This document shows, piece by piece, positions 37,081 to 47,453 of a stretch of DNA of 64,000 nucleotides (its first letter is position 1; every line of letters begins with the position of its first letter). A model generated the notes under the pieces. That model saw nothing but the letters and a program-made list of their open reading frames with translations, was not told where the DNA came from and ran no database searches. The stretch is from Liquidambar formosana (Eukaryota > Streptophyta > Magnoliopsida > Saxifragales > Altingiaceae): assembly GCA_039720395.1 (NCBI GenBank), contig CM077832.1, forward strand, positions 26,399,763 to 26,463,762, in the 5' to 3' direction. The translations under genes and the position numbers were made by a program.

Positions 37081-37630
37081 CTTTGTATATGGAAAACTCC
37101 CAAAGATTGTCAAAATAGCAAAAACTCAATGCATTTCATTCATAAGAATAGCAAATATTTGAAAAGAAACAATGAAATGAAAGAATAAGGATGAACTTGA
37201 AGAAGTTGGGAATTATCTTACCTCATTCATGGAATAGATGTAGGAGAGATGATTGTTGGGTTCCAAGAGCAAGCTATTCGGTTGATCTTTATAATGAGGT
37301 GCTTTGTATGTTTTCTTGAGGAAGTGGTGTGGATACCTGGCATCGGAGTATTTATTTGATGAAGAACTCATGTTGGGTGTTCTTGAGAAAATGGGTTTGA
37401 TTTGAAAAAAAAAAAAAAAAGTAGTAAGTTGGGAAGGATGATTTGATGAATCAAAGGTTGTTTTGATTCCTTGAAAGTGATGTTGTTGGTGTTAAATCAC
37501 CACAATGATTCAAGTTTAATGCCAAAGTTTTGGTATTTTGGAGTTGGGAATGTTGGGTTTTGGGTTTCTAGAGAGAGAAGCTCTCAAAAACAAGCAAAAG
37601 GAGGAGGAATAAATGAGGAAGGTGCAAGGC

Positions 37631-37740
37631 TTTATAGCCAAAACACCACAAAAAAGTGTAGAAAAACACCCTCTCGGGTGACCCGTTGGCCCCAACCGGT
37701 CCAACCGGTTCACCAACCGGTCCAAACGGTCCCCCAACCC
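37631..37740 (-). promoter_or_regulatory. Promoter region of the PMD gene
   Basis: TATAAA on the minus strand at 37631-37636, about 260 bp before the ATG at 37371. Just upstream, at 37671-37740, is a cluster with CTCTCGGGTGACC and repeated AACCGGT, as in the LTR U3 and upstream of the other antisense gene. Confidence 0.6.
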
Positions 37741-38029
37741 GATTTTTCATTTTATGCAATTTTCGCACATTTTCGTTTAACCGAGCCCCTTTTCGCTTGA
37801 TTTTTTTGATGAAATCTCTCTTGAAAGGCCTAGAACCTGATGTAAATGACTTGGAATGCATGAAATGATGAGTGATTAGTCACTAATTTAATCATTAGTT
37901 GACTTATGGTGGTATTTACAAGCTTACTTTGACATTTGCTTTGTTAAAGGGCTTTATCTTTGGATGATGGAAGGATGATGCTTATGATATTAGTTTGGAA
38001 CCATGGAATTTTATATTCCTTGATTTCTT

Positions 38030-38650
38030 GTGAGTGAATTGCTATTGCTATTTATTTCTTGAGGAAATTATAGCACGTTGGGATTGATTGAGTGTTCTTG
38101 CTTATTTTTAATCCTCGGGTTAAAATAAAGTTTTGTTGATTGGATGATGAGTTGATTGGATGCTTGGGATGCTTTGTAAGGATCATGAAATTATTATTTC
38201 TTGATTCTTTATGATGAATTGACATTGCTATTAATTTCTTGAGGAAATTATGGCATAATTGGAATATGTGTTTTGCTTAATTTTAACAAAGATTGTTAAA
38301 ATAAAGCGTATGAATGCTTGATTGGAATTGGTTTTGGAAGTATGTTTAAATGACTCTTTGAGTCACATACATGGATTGTTTGAATTGCTATTAATTTCTT
38401 GAGGAAATTATAGTACAATTGAAATATTTGCGCCGCTTAATTTTAACAAAGATTGTTAAAATAAAGCTTGTTATTACTTGAATAGAAGAGTTTGTGATAC
38501 TATGTTTAAATGACTCTTTGAGTCACATACATGAATTGCTTTGCATTGCTATTTATTTCTTGAGGAAATTATAGCATAATGAATGAATTGCCCTCACTTA
38601 ATTTTAACAAAGTTGTTAAAATTAAAGTTTCATGATTTTGTTTAGTAAGC
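38030..38650. repeat. About 160-bp tandem array upstream of the 3' LTR
   Basis: Anchor TTTCTTGAGGAAATTAT at about 38055, 38235, 38395 and 38554 (spacing 180, 160, 159 bp), four diverged units. Not obviously related in sequence to the intronic array although the period is the same. Confidence 0.85.
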
Positions 38651-38653
38651 ATG

Positions 38654-38960
38654 GTGTGTTTAAATGACTCTTGTAGTTACACACAAACTCCCTATCTTGT
38701 GCGTGTCCTCATTAGAAAGAATGAACGTACATTATAGAAGCATATGTGTCCCTATTAGAAAGAATAGGTGTATGAGAGTATGGTGTGTTTAAATGACTCT
38801 TGTAGTCACACACAACCCCCCTATCTTGTGCGTGTCCTCATTATAAAGAATGAGCGTACATTATAGAAGCATATGTGTCCCTATTAGAAAGAATAGGCAT
38901 ATGAAAGTACCGTGTGTTTAAATGACTTTCGTAGTCACACACAAACCTCCCTCTATTTTG
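38654..38960. repeat. 129-bp tandem array
   Basis: GTGTGTTTAAATGACT at 38654, 38783 and 38912, exact spacing 129 bp, last unit partial. Its TTTAAATGACTCTT core is shared with the preceding array, suggesting one grew out of the other. Confidence 0.87.
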
Positions 38961-39095
38961 TACAAGTATACATAATAGCAGTCATGAACATCCTCAGTAG
39001 TCACTATTGAAGTTCAAGCTACGGTTCTTTACCCTTTTCTTGTGAAAATGGGCTATCTTTTCTAACATTGGTATCGCTTGTGAAGCAAACTCCAC

Positions 39096-39109
39096 CAATG
39101 AGGGGCATC
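39096..39109 (+). other. Polypurine tract region, Tat copy 2
   Basis: AATGAGGGGCATC directly before the 3' LTR; the GAGGGG core is a plausible plus-strand primer. Confidence 0.55.
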
Positions 39110-42100
39110 TGTAGACACGCCATTTTCATCCCCATGAGTTCATGATATCATTTGGTTAGGTCTAGAAGCATTTAGGAGCCCCTAAGCCTTAAAGACACTT
39201 TTGCCCTTTTAAGCCTTAGGAGAATAGGTCATCATTGCATGCATATTTTTGTCTCTTTGTTGAATCTCATCACTTGCATTTAGTTTCTAGGATCATTTTG
39301 GATATGTGTGTCAAATTTGGTTCAATTCCAGATAGGTTTGGATAGTTAATTAGAGCTTTTGCGATTTAAAGGGCAATTTCGTCTTTTATTTCGTATATTT
39401 TCCAATTGACTTCCAAATTTGTTCCAGAGTGTTCCATTGACCTTAAAATGATGAAATGAGTCTAATTGAAGTGCCAATTTAATTTATTGATAGGTTTTGC
39501 ATTAGTTCACCACATTACCACATTACCCCCATGGTTAATTAATTGATCTTTTTCGGGTAATCGCCTCATGAAAGCCCAGCCAGCTGACTGTGGTTAGGGA
39601 TTTTTGGTTCAAGAATATTCTAGGCTTTTTCTACATTGAATCATTGAAATTTTGGCTTTTGAATCACTCAAATCGGAGTTAAAATGAAGAATTTGTGTCC
39701 GTTTGAAGTTTGGAGTCCGAACTAAGCTAGAATTCCAATTTTTTTGGATTCCTCTCGGGTGACTGGTTCACCCAACCGGTCACCCGAGAGCTCCGTCCTG
39801 ATTTATCTCTTTTTGCATTTTTAACGGAATGGGACTCTACCATTCCGAATTTCAGCCTTCTAAAGGACTTCTAAGCCTATTGGGAAGTGGTTTTGAGTTG
39901 TTTAACATTCATGGGATTTAATTACAGCCCTAGATTGGTTTTATGGTGAATTAATCTCAACCATTGATCTATATGGTTGGTTGGTTATAAATAGAGGCTC
40001 ATTTATCAGCATAAGGGACTTTTGGCTTATTTGACACATCATATTCATTAGAGAGAGAGGGACCACGAGTTTGCACACACCCATATCAGTTGGAGGAGGC
40101 CTTCTACTGCAATTTCAAAGGAGAACTAGAAGACAATCAAGTCAAAGAGAAGGAAGAACGCAGCGAAGACCTTTGCTTTGTTGTAAGTTTTCTTCGTGTC
40201 CTTTTACGATTCCTTCTTCTTCTACTCCATTCTCTGTATAGTTATGGTTTAGTATTGAATTAGGAATCATATATACTCTATATTTTAGAAGTGTATATGA
40301 TTCAAATATGATGAGAATGCATGTTAGTGGATTAGGATTGCGAATTGTTTGCTGGTAGGATAGTTTCTTTCTTAAGGATAGAAGTACGTTTTGCATAAAA
40401 AATCAATTAATGTGTTTAGGCCGTTTTCTCTTCATGGTTCAATTATATGCATGATTTTAAGCATCTTTTGTATAGGACACTTGCTATGGAAGCCTCATCT
40501 TCATAGGTGTATGGATGATTACTTCTTTTCGAGGATAATTATCGTCTTTAGAGGGTGAGGTTGTGCATAGTGCTTTCTGGAGTGTGTTTAAGTGCGCTGT
40601 GAGTTTCTTTGCATTCTTAGGTATATATTTTACATAGGATATGTGAAGAAATCATTCATACGGATTGATTTCTACGTAAAATTATCTCCGAACAGTTTTA
40701 CTTAAGAAAGCTCGCCGTAAGGATGATTATTTCACAATTCTTACATAAAGTACTTACCTAAGGCATCATGGTAGATTTTCTTTTCATGTTTAGGATTTTC
40801 ATATGATATTTTCATCGTAGTAATGCCTATTTAGCATGTTTTTGATAGTTTTGTGCATGTTAGGGTGCTTAGATCATATAGGAGCATGTTAGGTTTGTGT
40901 TTTTCTTTTGATTCTTGTTATTTGCATGAGTATTAGGTCATTATATGCATATTTAGTATTCTATCCAGATTTGATTTAGGTCTCCTAATGATTATTTGAG
41001 CATGAATATAGTTGGTTTGAAGCTTAATAATTGCCCTATAGAATACATAGGGTGATTAATTGGTGTTTTCTCGATGTTTCGGGATAATTTGCATATGGTA
41101 AGTGGTTCATGGTAAGTCTTGTGTGAGTTGTTCTCTTCTACCCCCTTAGGTTATTGTCTTTACTTTGGATTAGAAGTCTTAAGTTTCCAACTCTCTTAAA
41201 ATTCTGTTTTACTTGGAGTTCTATTCTCTTTTGAATTCAAATCGCTTTAGAAGTCTATTTGAGTTAGAATTCTATTCTTTCTCAAATACCTACTTTTTCT
41301 CAAACTATTTTTGGAAACTCCTAAGTTTTAAAAAACCTTTATTAAGTTGGAAACTTAGGGCTTATAGTTCATTGTAAAGGGAGTAACCCCTTCTTAATCG
41401 AACTACATGGACTTTGATCCTTATGTCTTTGTATGTAAGGTACGTAGGCGCTCATTTGATGTTCAAGTCCGCCCTAGGATACTAAGTATCCTAGGTTTTC
41501 TTTTTTTCTTTTTTTCTTTCTACCCATTTGTCCATCACATATATGCTAGTGGAGTAGGATGGACCCATACTTATACATTTATCCATCACATATTTGTTAG
41601 TGGATAGGATGGATTTGTTTGCTTATTCATTTATCCATCACATATTTGCTAGTGGATAGGATGGATTTGTTTGCTCATTCTCTCTATCTTTCTACTGTTT
41701 CCCATATCTCTCATACTTGTTCATGGATGTTTACATGCTTTATGGATGTTCATGGATGAATGTGGATTATTTATGGATGATTCTTTATATATGCATAGTG
41801 ACTAATTAGGAAGTGATTGAAATAGCCCATATAAATTCAGAAACCCATTTTGGGGCGATGTGCTTCCCACATCGTAACTTAGTCTCCGAATCCTCTCTTG
41901 TTTTGATAGACCTGCTTTTCCTTGATCAGAGTCATGTGTTTGGTTTTCTAAAGGTTTCTTTTTAAAACTATTTTCATAGTTTTCCTTTTTTTCCTTATAA
42001 AAATGAGGTGGCGACTCCTTGTTTATTTGTTTTTGTGAACCTTTTAAAAACCAGATTTTTATTAATTTAAATCTCTACAAGTCTTTTTAAAAGAAGGGTT

Positions 42101-42138
42101 TTCCTTCCCCCCCCCCCAATCCAAACCCGTGGTTCACA
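39110..42138 (+). repeat. 3' LTR of Tat copy 2 (LTR family C)
   Basis: 3029 bp, TGTAGACACG to GGTTCACA. U3 inverted repeat at 39752-39790 with full CTCTC/GAGAG extension, intact TATA box TATAAATA at 39986-39993 (decayed in the 5' LTR), 52-bp tandem units at about 41530-41680, and a C run near 42108. It lacks 27 bp present in the 5' LTR near 20195. Confidence 0.93.
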
Positions 42139-42143
42139 CCAGT

Positions 42144-42389
42144 TATCCTCCTATAGAGTCAACCTAACAAGTGCTAGTCCTATGGTTCATTACTGTCCAT
42201 CATGGTGAACCTTCAACTAGGAATGATTTAGGAGTTTAGTACAGAGATATATCTACAGTTTCAAAATTACAACTCTTTGTAATTCCATATTCTCAACTCC
42301 AACTCCATGGACATATTATGTAAATATAAATGATGCATATAAACATAATAGAAAAAGCCCTTTATTAAATCAATAATAAATGTGACATA
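42144..42389 (-). mobile_element. Family A LTR, right part of the split copy
   Basis: Continues 16099-17441 exactly after the Tat insertion and ends in ATGTGACATACATAA, about 65 bp short of the LTR start. Confidence 0.88.
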
Positions 42390-42747
42390 CATAATATGTG
42401 TGGCCTACACACATAACCTTGCACACTAAACTCTAGCCGTCCAACCCTTGGTGGCTGCCACTTCTCTTTCTCTTCCACCTCTAGCAACAACAAGGAAGAA
42501 AGGATTTGAAACTCAAGCTAGGTGTGGATACCATTGGAGGCAATACATTTGGATTGCTACTTTGCTGTTGTTCGGAATCAAAGCTTGGAGCATAAAGGAG
42601 AAGACTTTTATATTGTAAGTAATTCTACCCTCTTTTAGTTATGGTATCGAAGTATAGTTAGATTCATGGGCTCTGGAATCAATTAGGAAAAGTTTTGTTG
42701 TTCAATTCATTCCGCACTTTGTTTTCCTTCTAGTTTGATTCCCAACA
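42390..42747 (+). mobile_element. Family A-like LTR 3' fragment in opposite orientation
   Basis: From about 42480 it follows the 3' part of family A LTRs in plus orientation (GCTAGGTGTGGATACC, AAGGAGAAGAC, GATTCCCAACA ending at 42747). It abuts the minus-strand LTR part head to head, with a degenerate palindromic stretch (TATGTGTGGCC) at the joint. Confidence 0.75.
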
Positions 42748-42759
42748 CGTTCACCAAAT

Positions 42760-43135
42760 GTTGAGATGGTGAATGATGCTAGTATGACTCAAAGAGAAGA
42801 TGTGAATGCAAATCAACATAAAAGGCAAGCTGATGCACTTTTAATTCGTAAAGCTAAGAAGGAGTTGAGGTCCACGGAGATATTAGATGCTTTAAAGATC
42901 TTAGTTGAGCTTAACAAGTCTAAAATTATGGCTTCTGTCCACCAAGTGCTCAGTTAGATTCCATAACAATTACAACTTGCATTAAAGCATTACAAGAGAT
43001 GGAGGGTATTAATCCAAGAAGCAAATTTGTTTTTAAGGCAATTGAAATGTTTCAAAGCTATGGATGGAGAGAGGCCTTTATGGCAATGATAGTTGAACAA
43101 TGCTTGGGATGGTTAGAGAGTTTAGAGTCATGTTA
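42760..43135 (+). pseudogene. PIF/Harbinger Myb/SANT-like ORF (C-terminal part)
   Basis: Reads ...KILVELNKSKIMASVHQVLS, stop, then in frame-shifted form CIKALQEMEGINPRSKF, KAIEMFQSYGWREAFMAM and EQCLGWLESL, matching the C-terminus of plant Myb/SANT-like proteins encoded beside PIF transposases (typical spacing ending in WREAFMAM...WL). The DNA-binding N-terminus is missing. It normally partners the transposase to bind the element ends. Confidence 0.7.
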
Positions 43136-43348
43136 GGTGTACTTATTTCTTTCTAGTTGCTGGTTAGAGAGTTTAGACTTAAGTTAGGCATAACTATTTC
43201 TTTTATCTTGTTAGAAACATATTTGATTTGAAATAGATGTTAGTATGGCCTATTTCCTTTATTTAATTTTGGTTTAAGCTACTATTTATGATAATAAATT
43301 TTATATTCAATTGTTTAGATATCATTATACATTATTGTTTAGTATATA

Positions 43349-45012
43349 TTGCTACATAATTTCATTATTGTTGCAGCTATAATGGACTCAGATGATAAAG
43401 AGATGTTATTAACCATGGTTACTGCTACAATTATTGAAAAATATTGTTCTCTCTACATTTGCAAAGAACTATGTAGCTCCTCAATCTTAATCAGATATGG
43501 ATTTGTACGTGAAGTTCTTGATGGCAATTGTACTCGTTGTTTGAGTTATTTCAGATGGAAAAGTATGTTTTCCATCAACTTTGTTCTACTCTTAAGCGTA
43601 AAAATTTGTTGAAGAACACAAAAAGAATGTGTGTGGAAGAGCAGTTGGCTATTTTCTTATCAACTATAGGCCATAATAAAAGTAATAGGAATACACAAAA
43701 GCGATTTCAACATTATGGGGAAACAATAAGTCCATACTTCAATGAAGTATTACGAGCAATGGTGAAATTTGGGTAGGAAATGAACCCAGTGGGTTGGTCT
43801 AGTGGTTGGGCACTTGGCCCTAAAGTGGCTGTCTCGAGTGGAGGTAAAAGATCCCGAGTTCGAGTCCCAGCACTTTGGAAAAAATCATTGGGCTACCAAT
43901 TTACTATTGCCCACCAATCACGACAGTGATTAGTTCCTTGGTTGCTAGCTTTGGGGATACACTAGGTTAAAGACCAAAAAAAAAAAAAAAAAAAGAAAGA
44001 AAGAAATTTGGACAAGAAATGATATATTGTACCTCAATCATCTTCATCTACTCCCCGTGAAATCTCTACAAATCCCAAATACTATCCGTAGTTTAAGGTA
44101 AATAATCATAAGTTATTGTTAGTTTTATATATTTCTTAAGGAAATTATATGTGGCTAATGAAATTTTCATTTATTTATTTTAGAGTTGTATTGGAACAAT
44201 TGACGACACTCATATTGATGCTAAAATCTCAGTTGAAAAACAAATACCATATTGTAATAGAAAAGGGACTATCTCTCAAAATGTTTTGGCTACTTGTTCA
44301 TTCGACATGAGGTTTACTTTTGTTCTTTCTGGGTGGGAAGGATCTACCAATGATTCACGTATTTTGTTGGAAACTATAAATAACAGAATATATAATTTTC
44401 CACAAATTCCTAATGGTACAATTTTTTTTCCTTGGTAAGTTTATTATTATTATGGTTTATATAATCCATGCTTCATTAAAAATTTTATTTGATATTGTGC
44501 TAGGTAAATATTATGTTGTGGATGCTAGCTATCCCAATATGCCAAGTTTTCTTGCACTATAAAAAGGAGAACGATATAATTTACAAGATTATAGAGGTGG
44601 TCGAAATCCAAGAAATCTAAGAGAGTTGTTCAATTATGGTCATTCTTTATTAAGAAATGTGATCGAGCAGTGCTTTGGTGTGTTGAAGGCACGCTTTCCA
44701 ATCTTAAAGGCAATGCCTACTTATCCAGTGTCAGTGCAAAAATTCATTGTTGTTGCTACTTGTATTGTACACAATTTTTTAAGGCAAGAAGTTCAGAGAG
44801 ACAATTTATTCAATCAATTTGAGAACGAAGAATTGATGGTTGATGATGGTGAAAGTGTAGTAGATGATGCACCTGATCCTGATAGAATTGTACAAGCACA
44901 ATCACAACAAGAGATGGAAAAACTTAGAGATAACCTAGCAAATGCAATGTTTAATGCTTACAATAGAGGTGGAGTGCAAAATTATAGGCAACAAAGTTTA
45001 AAATTAATGTAG
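43349..45012 (+). pseudogene. PIF/Harbinger transposase (DDE_Tnp_4)
   Basis: N-terminal domain blocks LFELFQMEKYVFHQLC, VEEQLAIFLSTIGHN and RFQHYGETISPYFNEVL at 43528-43775, then a SINE, then the catalytic region: CIGTIDDTHID (first D, about 44190-44220), GWEGSTNDSRILL (second D, about 44333), YYVVDASYPNMP and FNYGHSLLRNVIEQCFGVL (E, about 44657). The last frame, 44626-45012, is open to a natural-looking TAG. All three acidic residues survive, but stops (e.g. near 44560), shifts and the SINE break the gene. Confidence 0.88.
43784..44002 (+). mobile_element. tRNA-derived SINE inside the PIF transposase
   Basis: A-box-like TGGTCTAGTGGTTGGGCAC near the start and B-box-like GAGTTCGAGTCCC about 60 bp later, unrelated body, and an A-rich tail (A run then GAAAGAAAG). 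Flanked by 20-bp direct repeats GAAATTTGGGTAGGAAATGA (43764-43783) and its 44003-44022 copy, with three mismatches. Pol III promoter and long duplications are typical of SINEs mobilised by LINEs. Confidence 0.9.
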
Positions 45013-45658
45013 AAAAAAATTCATTTTGTTTTAAATTTTTATTTTAGTTTGGATGATATTTGATATTCTCTTAATTCAATCTTCATTTCATATAGTTATA
45101 TATTATGAGTAAGCTTGAATAGTAAGTAAACAAATTGATATGAATCACGTAATAGTTAAAAAAAAGTAATAGAATTTGGATAGGTTCTTGAACTAGTTGA
45201 TGAAAAGGAAAAATAATTTTTTTTCATTAATTTTGTAACCAAACATGTTTATATACATATAAATGATTTTATGAAAATAAATGTTTTTTTGTAATAAGCT
45301 AACCAAACAGAAGCATTTATCAAAATGTTTAAATTTTAAATGATTCTTAAATAATTGTTTTCCCAAAAATCAAAAATAGTTTGGATAATCTAAACCAAAC
45401 ACCACCTTAGTAAACTGATTTTTTGACATTTGACCAACCCCAACAGCTTAGTTTGATTGATTATCCTAATTACCATTAGCTGCAACAATAGAACCAAAGC
45501 AATAAGTCTTCTATACTTGAAGAAAACCAATACCTGATTTCAAGTAATAAATTTTTCTTTCATTTGAAATTGTTTCATTCGCTACAGGGCAAGAAATGCA
45601 AATGCCTACCCTCTAGTCCTGTGTTCGCAAGAAATGGAAATGCATATGATATATATAT

Positions 45659-46050
45659 GAGTGAGGCTATTGCCACCACATAAAGTATTCACAGCCCCCC
45701 ATTAGTTTACACTTTTTGAGGTTTTATGAAAAATATAAAATGTTTTTACAAAACCTAATAGCATTGTTCACTAGAAAACATCATTCTGAACAACTTTGTA
45801 GAACAAATTTTTTCTAAAATTTATCATTTAAGCTGACCTTTTGGCCATTTACAATCTCTAAAAATTGCCAAAAAGTCTACTTAAATGATAGATTTTGGAA
45901 AAACTCTCATCTACAAAGTTGTCCGAAATGATGTTTTCTAGTAGACTATGTGATTAGTTTTCATAAATTTTTTTTATATTTTTCATAAAACCTTAAAAAT
46001 GTAAATTAAATGGGAGGCTTAGAGTATTTTATGTGGTGGCAATAACCTGG

Positions 46051-46053
<3 letters not shown>
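45659..46053. mobile_element. Foldback MULE-type MITE, copy 1
   Basis: 395 bp, ends GAGTGAGGCTATTGCC and GGCAATAACCTGGCCC, with most of each half being the reverse complement of the other. Flanking TATATATAT on both sides (45650-45658, 46054-46062) equals a 9-bp duplication, though in (TA)n DNA this alone is weak; copy 2 at 48817-49233 settles it. Confidence 0.82.
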
Positions 46054-46081
<28 letters not shown>

Positions 46082-46550
46082 CTAGATATAACACACGTGT
46101 TGAACGTGAATATTTTTAAATAATATTAGTTATACAAAATAATAAATACATAAAGATTTTATATTTTTTCATAAAAGATAAAGTTTAAAATTCAAAAGTA
46201 CATTTCTTTTTTTATAGTCAAAATTGTCAACGAAAGATTCAAAACTCTTTAGATAGACATTTAGAATTTTTTTTTTCTTCATAAAATGGAGTATTTAAAG
46301 AGTTTATAGTTATATATATATTATCATGCAACTTAATAGTTGCTCTAGGAAAAAGAATTTAAGTAAGAATCTAACTTTAATTTGTTAAGAGTTTGAGTTA
46401 AAATCTAACTTTCATTTGTTACCAAATGATAAGAATATTTACTATGTGTTTTAATTAAAGAAATGTTAGATATGTATTTTTTTTTTTTAAAAATAAGGGT
46501 AGATTGGTCGTTCAAAAGTTTTTATGAGATTCAGCCTTTTATAGGTAGTC

Positions 46551-46591
<41 letters not shown>

Positions 46592-47453
46592 TCACCCATT
46601 GCTCATGGACAGTTGTGATTGTCCGTGATAGTCTAGGATATCCTATACTTGAGATAGATTGAGTGTGCAATTTATTAAAATAAAAGAAAAATGGTTCAAT
46701 AGCCTATACAAACCAGGATAATAATCAACCTTTTTAGAAGCATATGCATAATTTATTAAATTTGAGACCCCCGACTAAGACTTTGTTTGGTTGCTGAGAA
46801 AATGAAAGGAGAAAATTAATCAAATTTAATATCTCAAGACCCCAACAAGAAAAAGACCCCACCCAATAGACTTCAATACAACTGTTGGCTCTTAACCGAG
46901 TTGAAACAATAAGACTGAAAATTTTGTCTTATTTATTCTCTTTTCCTCTGATTTCTCGACAAAACCAAGTTTATCTAGATTTGCCTTTACCGGCCAAATC
47001 ATACATGCAAATCTATAAATTAATTAAATAGAAGAATACCCACAACATTTAATTTAATTTTTTAAGGAAAAAAGCAAATGGTTCAAATAGTTGAATCCCA
47101 AAATTGAATAGACCAAAACAAAATCAGAAGTATCAAAATTCAAGCAAAAAAGTTGATAAAATTCTAAAAATTCAAGCAAATGGTTCAAATAGTTGAATCA
47201 CAACATTTGTTTGTTTTTTTTTTTTTTCTTTCTAAAAACACTAAGAATTCATTCAACCAACAAAAAGATAGCACAATGAAAGAAAGAAAGCAAACTAACT
47301 ACAAACAAAACAAATGGTAAAAGAAAAGAAAACAAAAGTGCAAGAGATGCACAAAGATATGTGAAGATTAGAGAAAATTGGCAAAACCAAAGAAACTGAC
47401 AAAGGAGAAGCTATTGGGAAAAGCTCAGAAGGAACATTGGAGGATGTTACCAA
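46054..47453. other. AT-rich non-coding DNA with microsatellites
   Basis: (TA)n at 46054-46080 and (TA)n(CA)n at about 46551-46590. No credible gene; the frame 47295-47765 (minus) overlaps a MITE end. Confidence 0.6.

Larger units (their letters stand above)
30824..37371 (-). pseudogene. Antisense plant mobile domain (PMD) gene, seven exons, in Tat copy 2
   Basis: Exons on the minus strand: E1 37371-37222 (ATG, 50 codons, donor GTAAG); E2 35868 down to 32194, split by the solo LTR 32240-35255; E3 32101-31934; E4 31858-31514; E5 about 31443-31221; E6 31143-31021; E7 30928-30824 (TGA). All borders read GT/AG and most introns are phase 0; E4/E5 is off by one base. E2 has the PMD core: ALLALTELWWDTTSTFHF, FGEMTLTPTDF, VITGLRLGG, ARAFMLYML, a WEMGDYN-stop-GSVALAILYR block. 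E3 continues with WYYEYLGFERP. E7 ends proline-rich then KRRKPPGKR, a possible nuclear signal. Breaks: two indels and one TAG in E2, TAG in E4, TAA in E5, and the LTR. PMD proteins include host silencing/development factors (MAIN/MAIL) and transposon-borne forms. Intron 1 holds a tandem array. Confidence 0.85.
17442..42138 (+). mobile_element. Giant Tat/Ogre-type Ty3/gypsy retrotransposon, copy 2
   Basis: 24,697 bp including a nested 3 kb solo LTR. Target duplication CCAGC (17437-17441) and CCAGT (42139-42143), one mismatch. LTRs of 3052 and 3029 bp start TGTAGACAC and end GGTTCACA. Inside, in order: PBS, leader, gag, protease, intron, RT, RNase H, a second archaeal-type RNase H, integrase, then on the opposite strand a DUF7745-like gene and a seven-exon PMD gene, tandem repeats, polypurine tract and 3' LTR. 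Two LTRs differing by only a few percent plus a 27-bp deletion (5' LTR near 20195) suggest a fairly recent insertion, though every reading frame is now interrupted. Giant size, dual RNase H, tRNA-Arg-like PBS, protease-RT intron and 3'-region antisense genes all fit the Tat/Ogre clade. Confidence 0.93.
42748..45406 (+). mobile_element. PIF/Harbinger DNA transposon, left end lost
   Basis: Contains remains of both PIF/Harbinger genes on the plus strand. The right end reads CCAAACACCACC followed by TTA (45407-45409), fitting a PIF terminal repeat and its 3-bp target. The left end is cut off by the LTR fragment at 42747. Confidence 0.8.

Noticed and set aside
37568..37861. 97-codon minus-strand frame with PVG/PFG repeats
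   Set aside because: Translation of the AACCGGT motif cluster upstream of the PMD TATA box; promoter rather than coding.
36040..38960. CRISPR-like direct repeats
   Set aside because: Tandem repeats of 129-160 bp without spacers in a plant retrotransposon; not CRISPR.
43795..43870. tRNA gene
   Set aside because: A- and B-box-like sequences are present but there is no cloverleaf context; tail and long duplications show a SINE.
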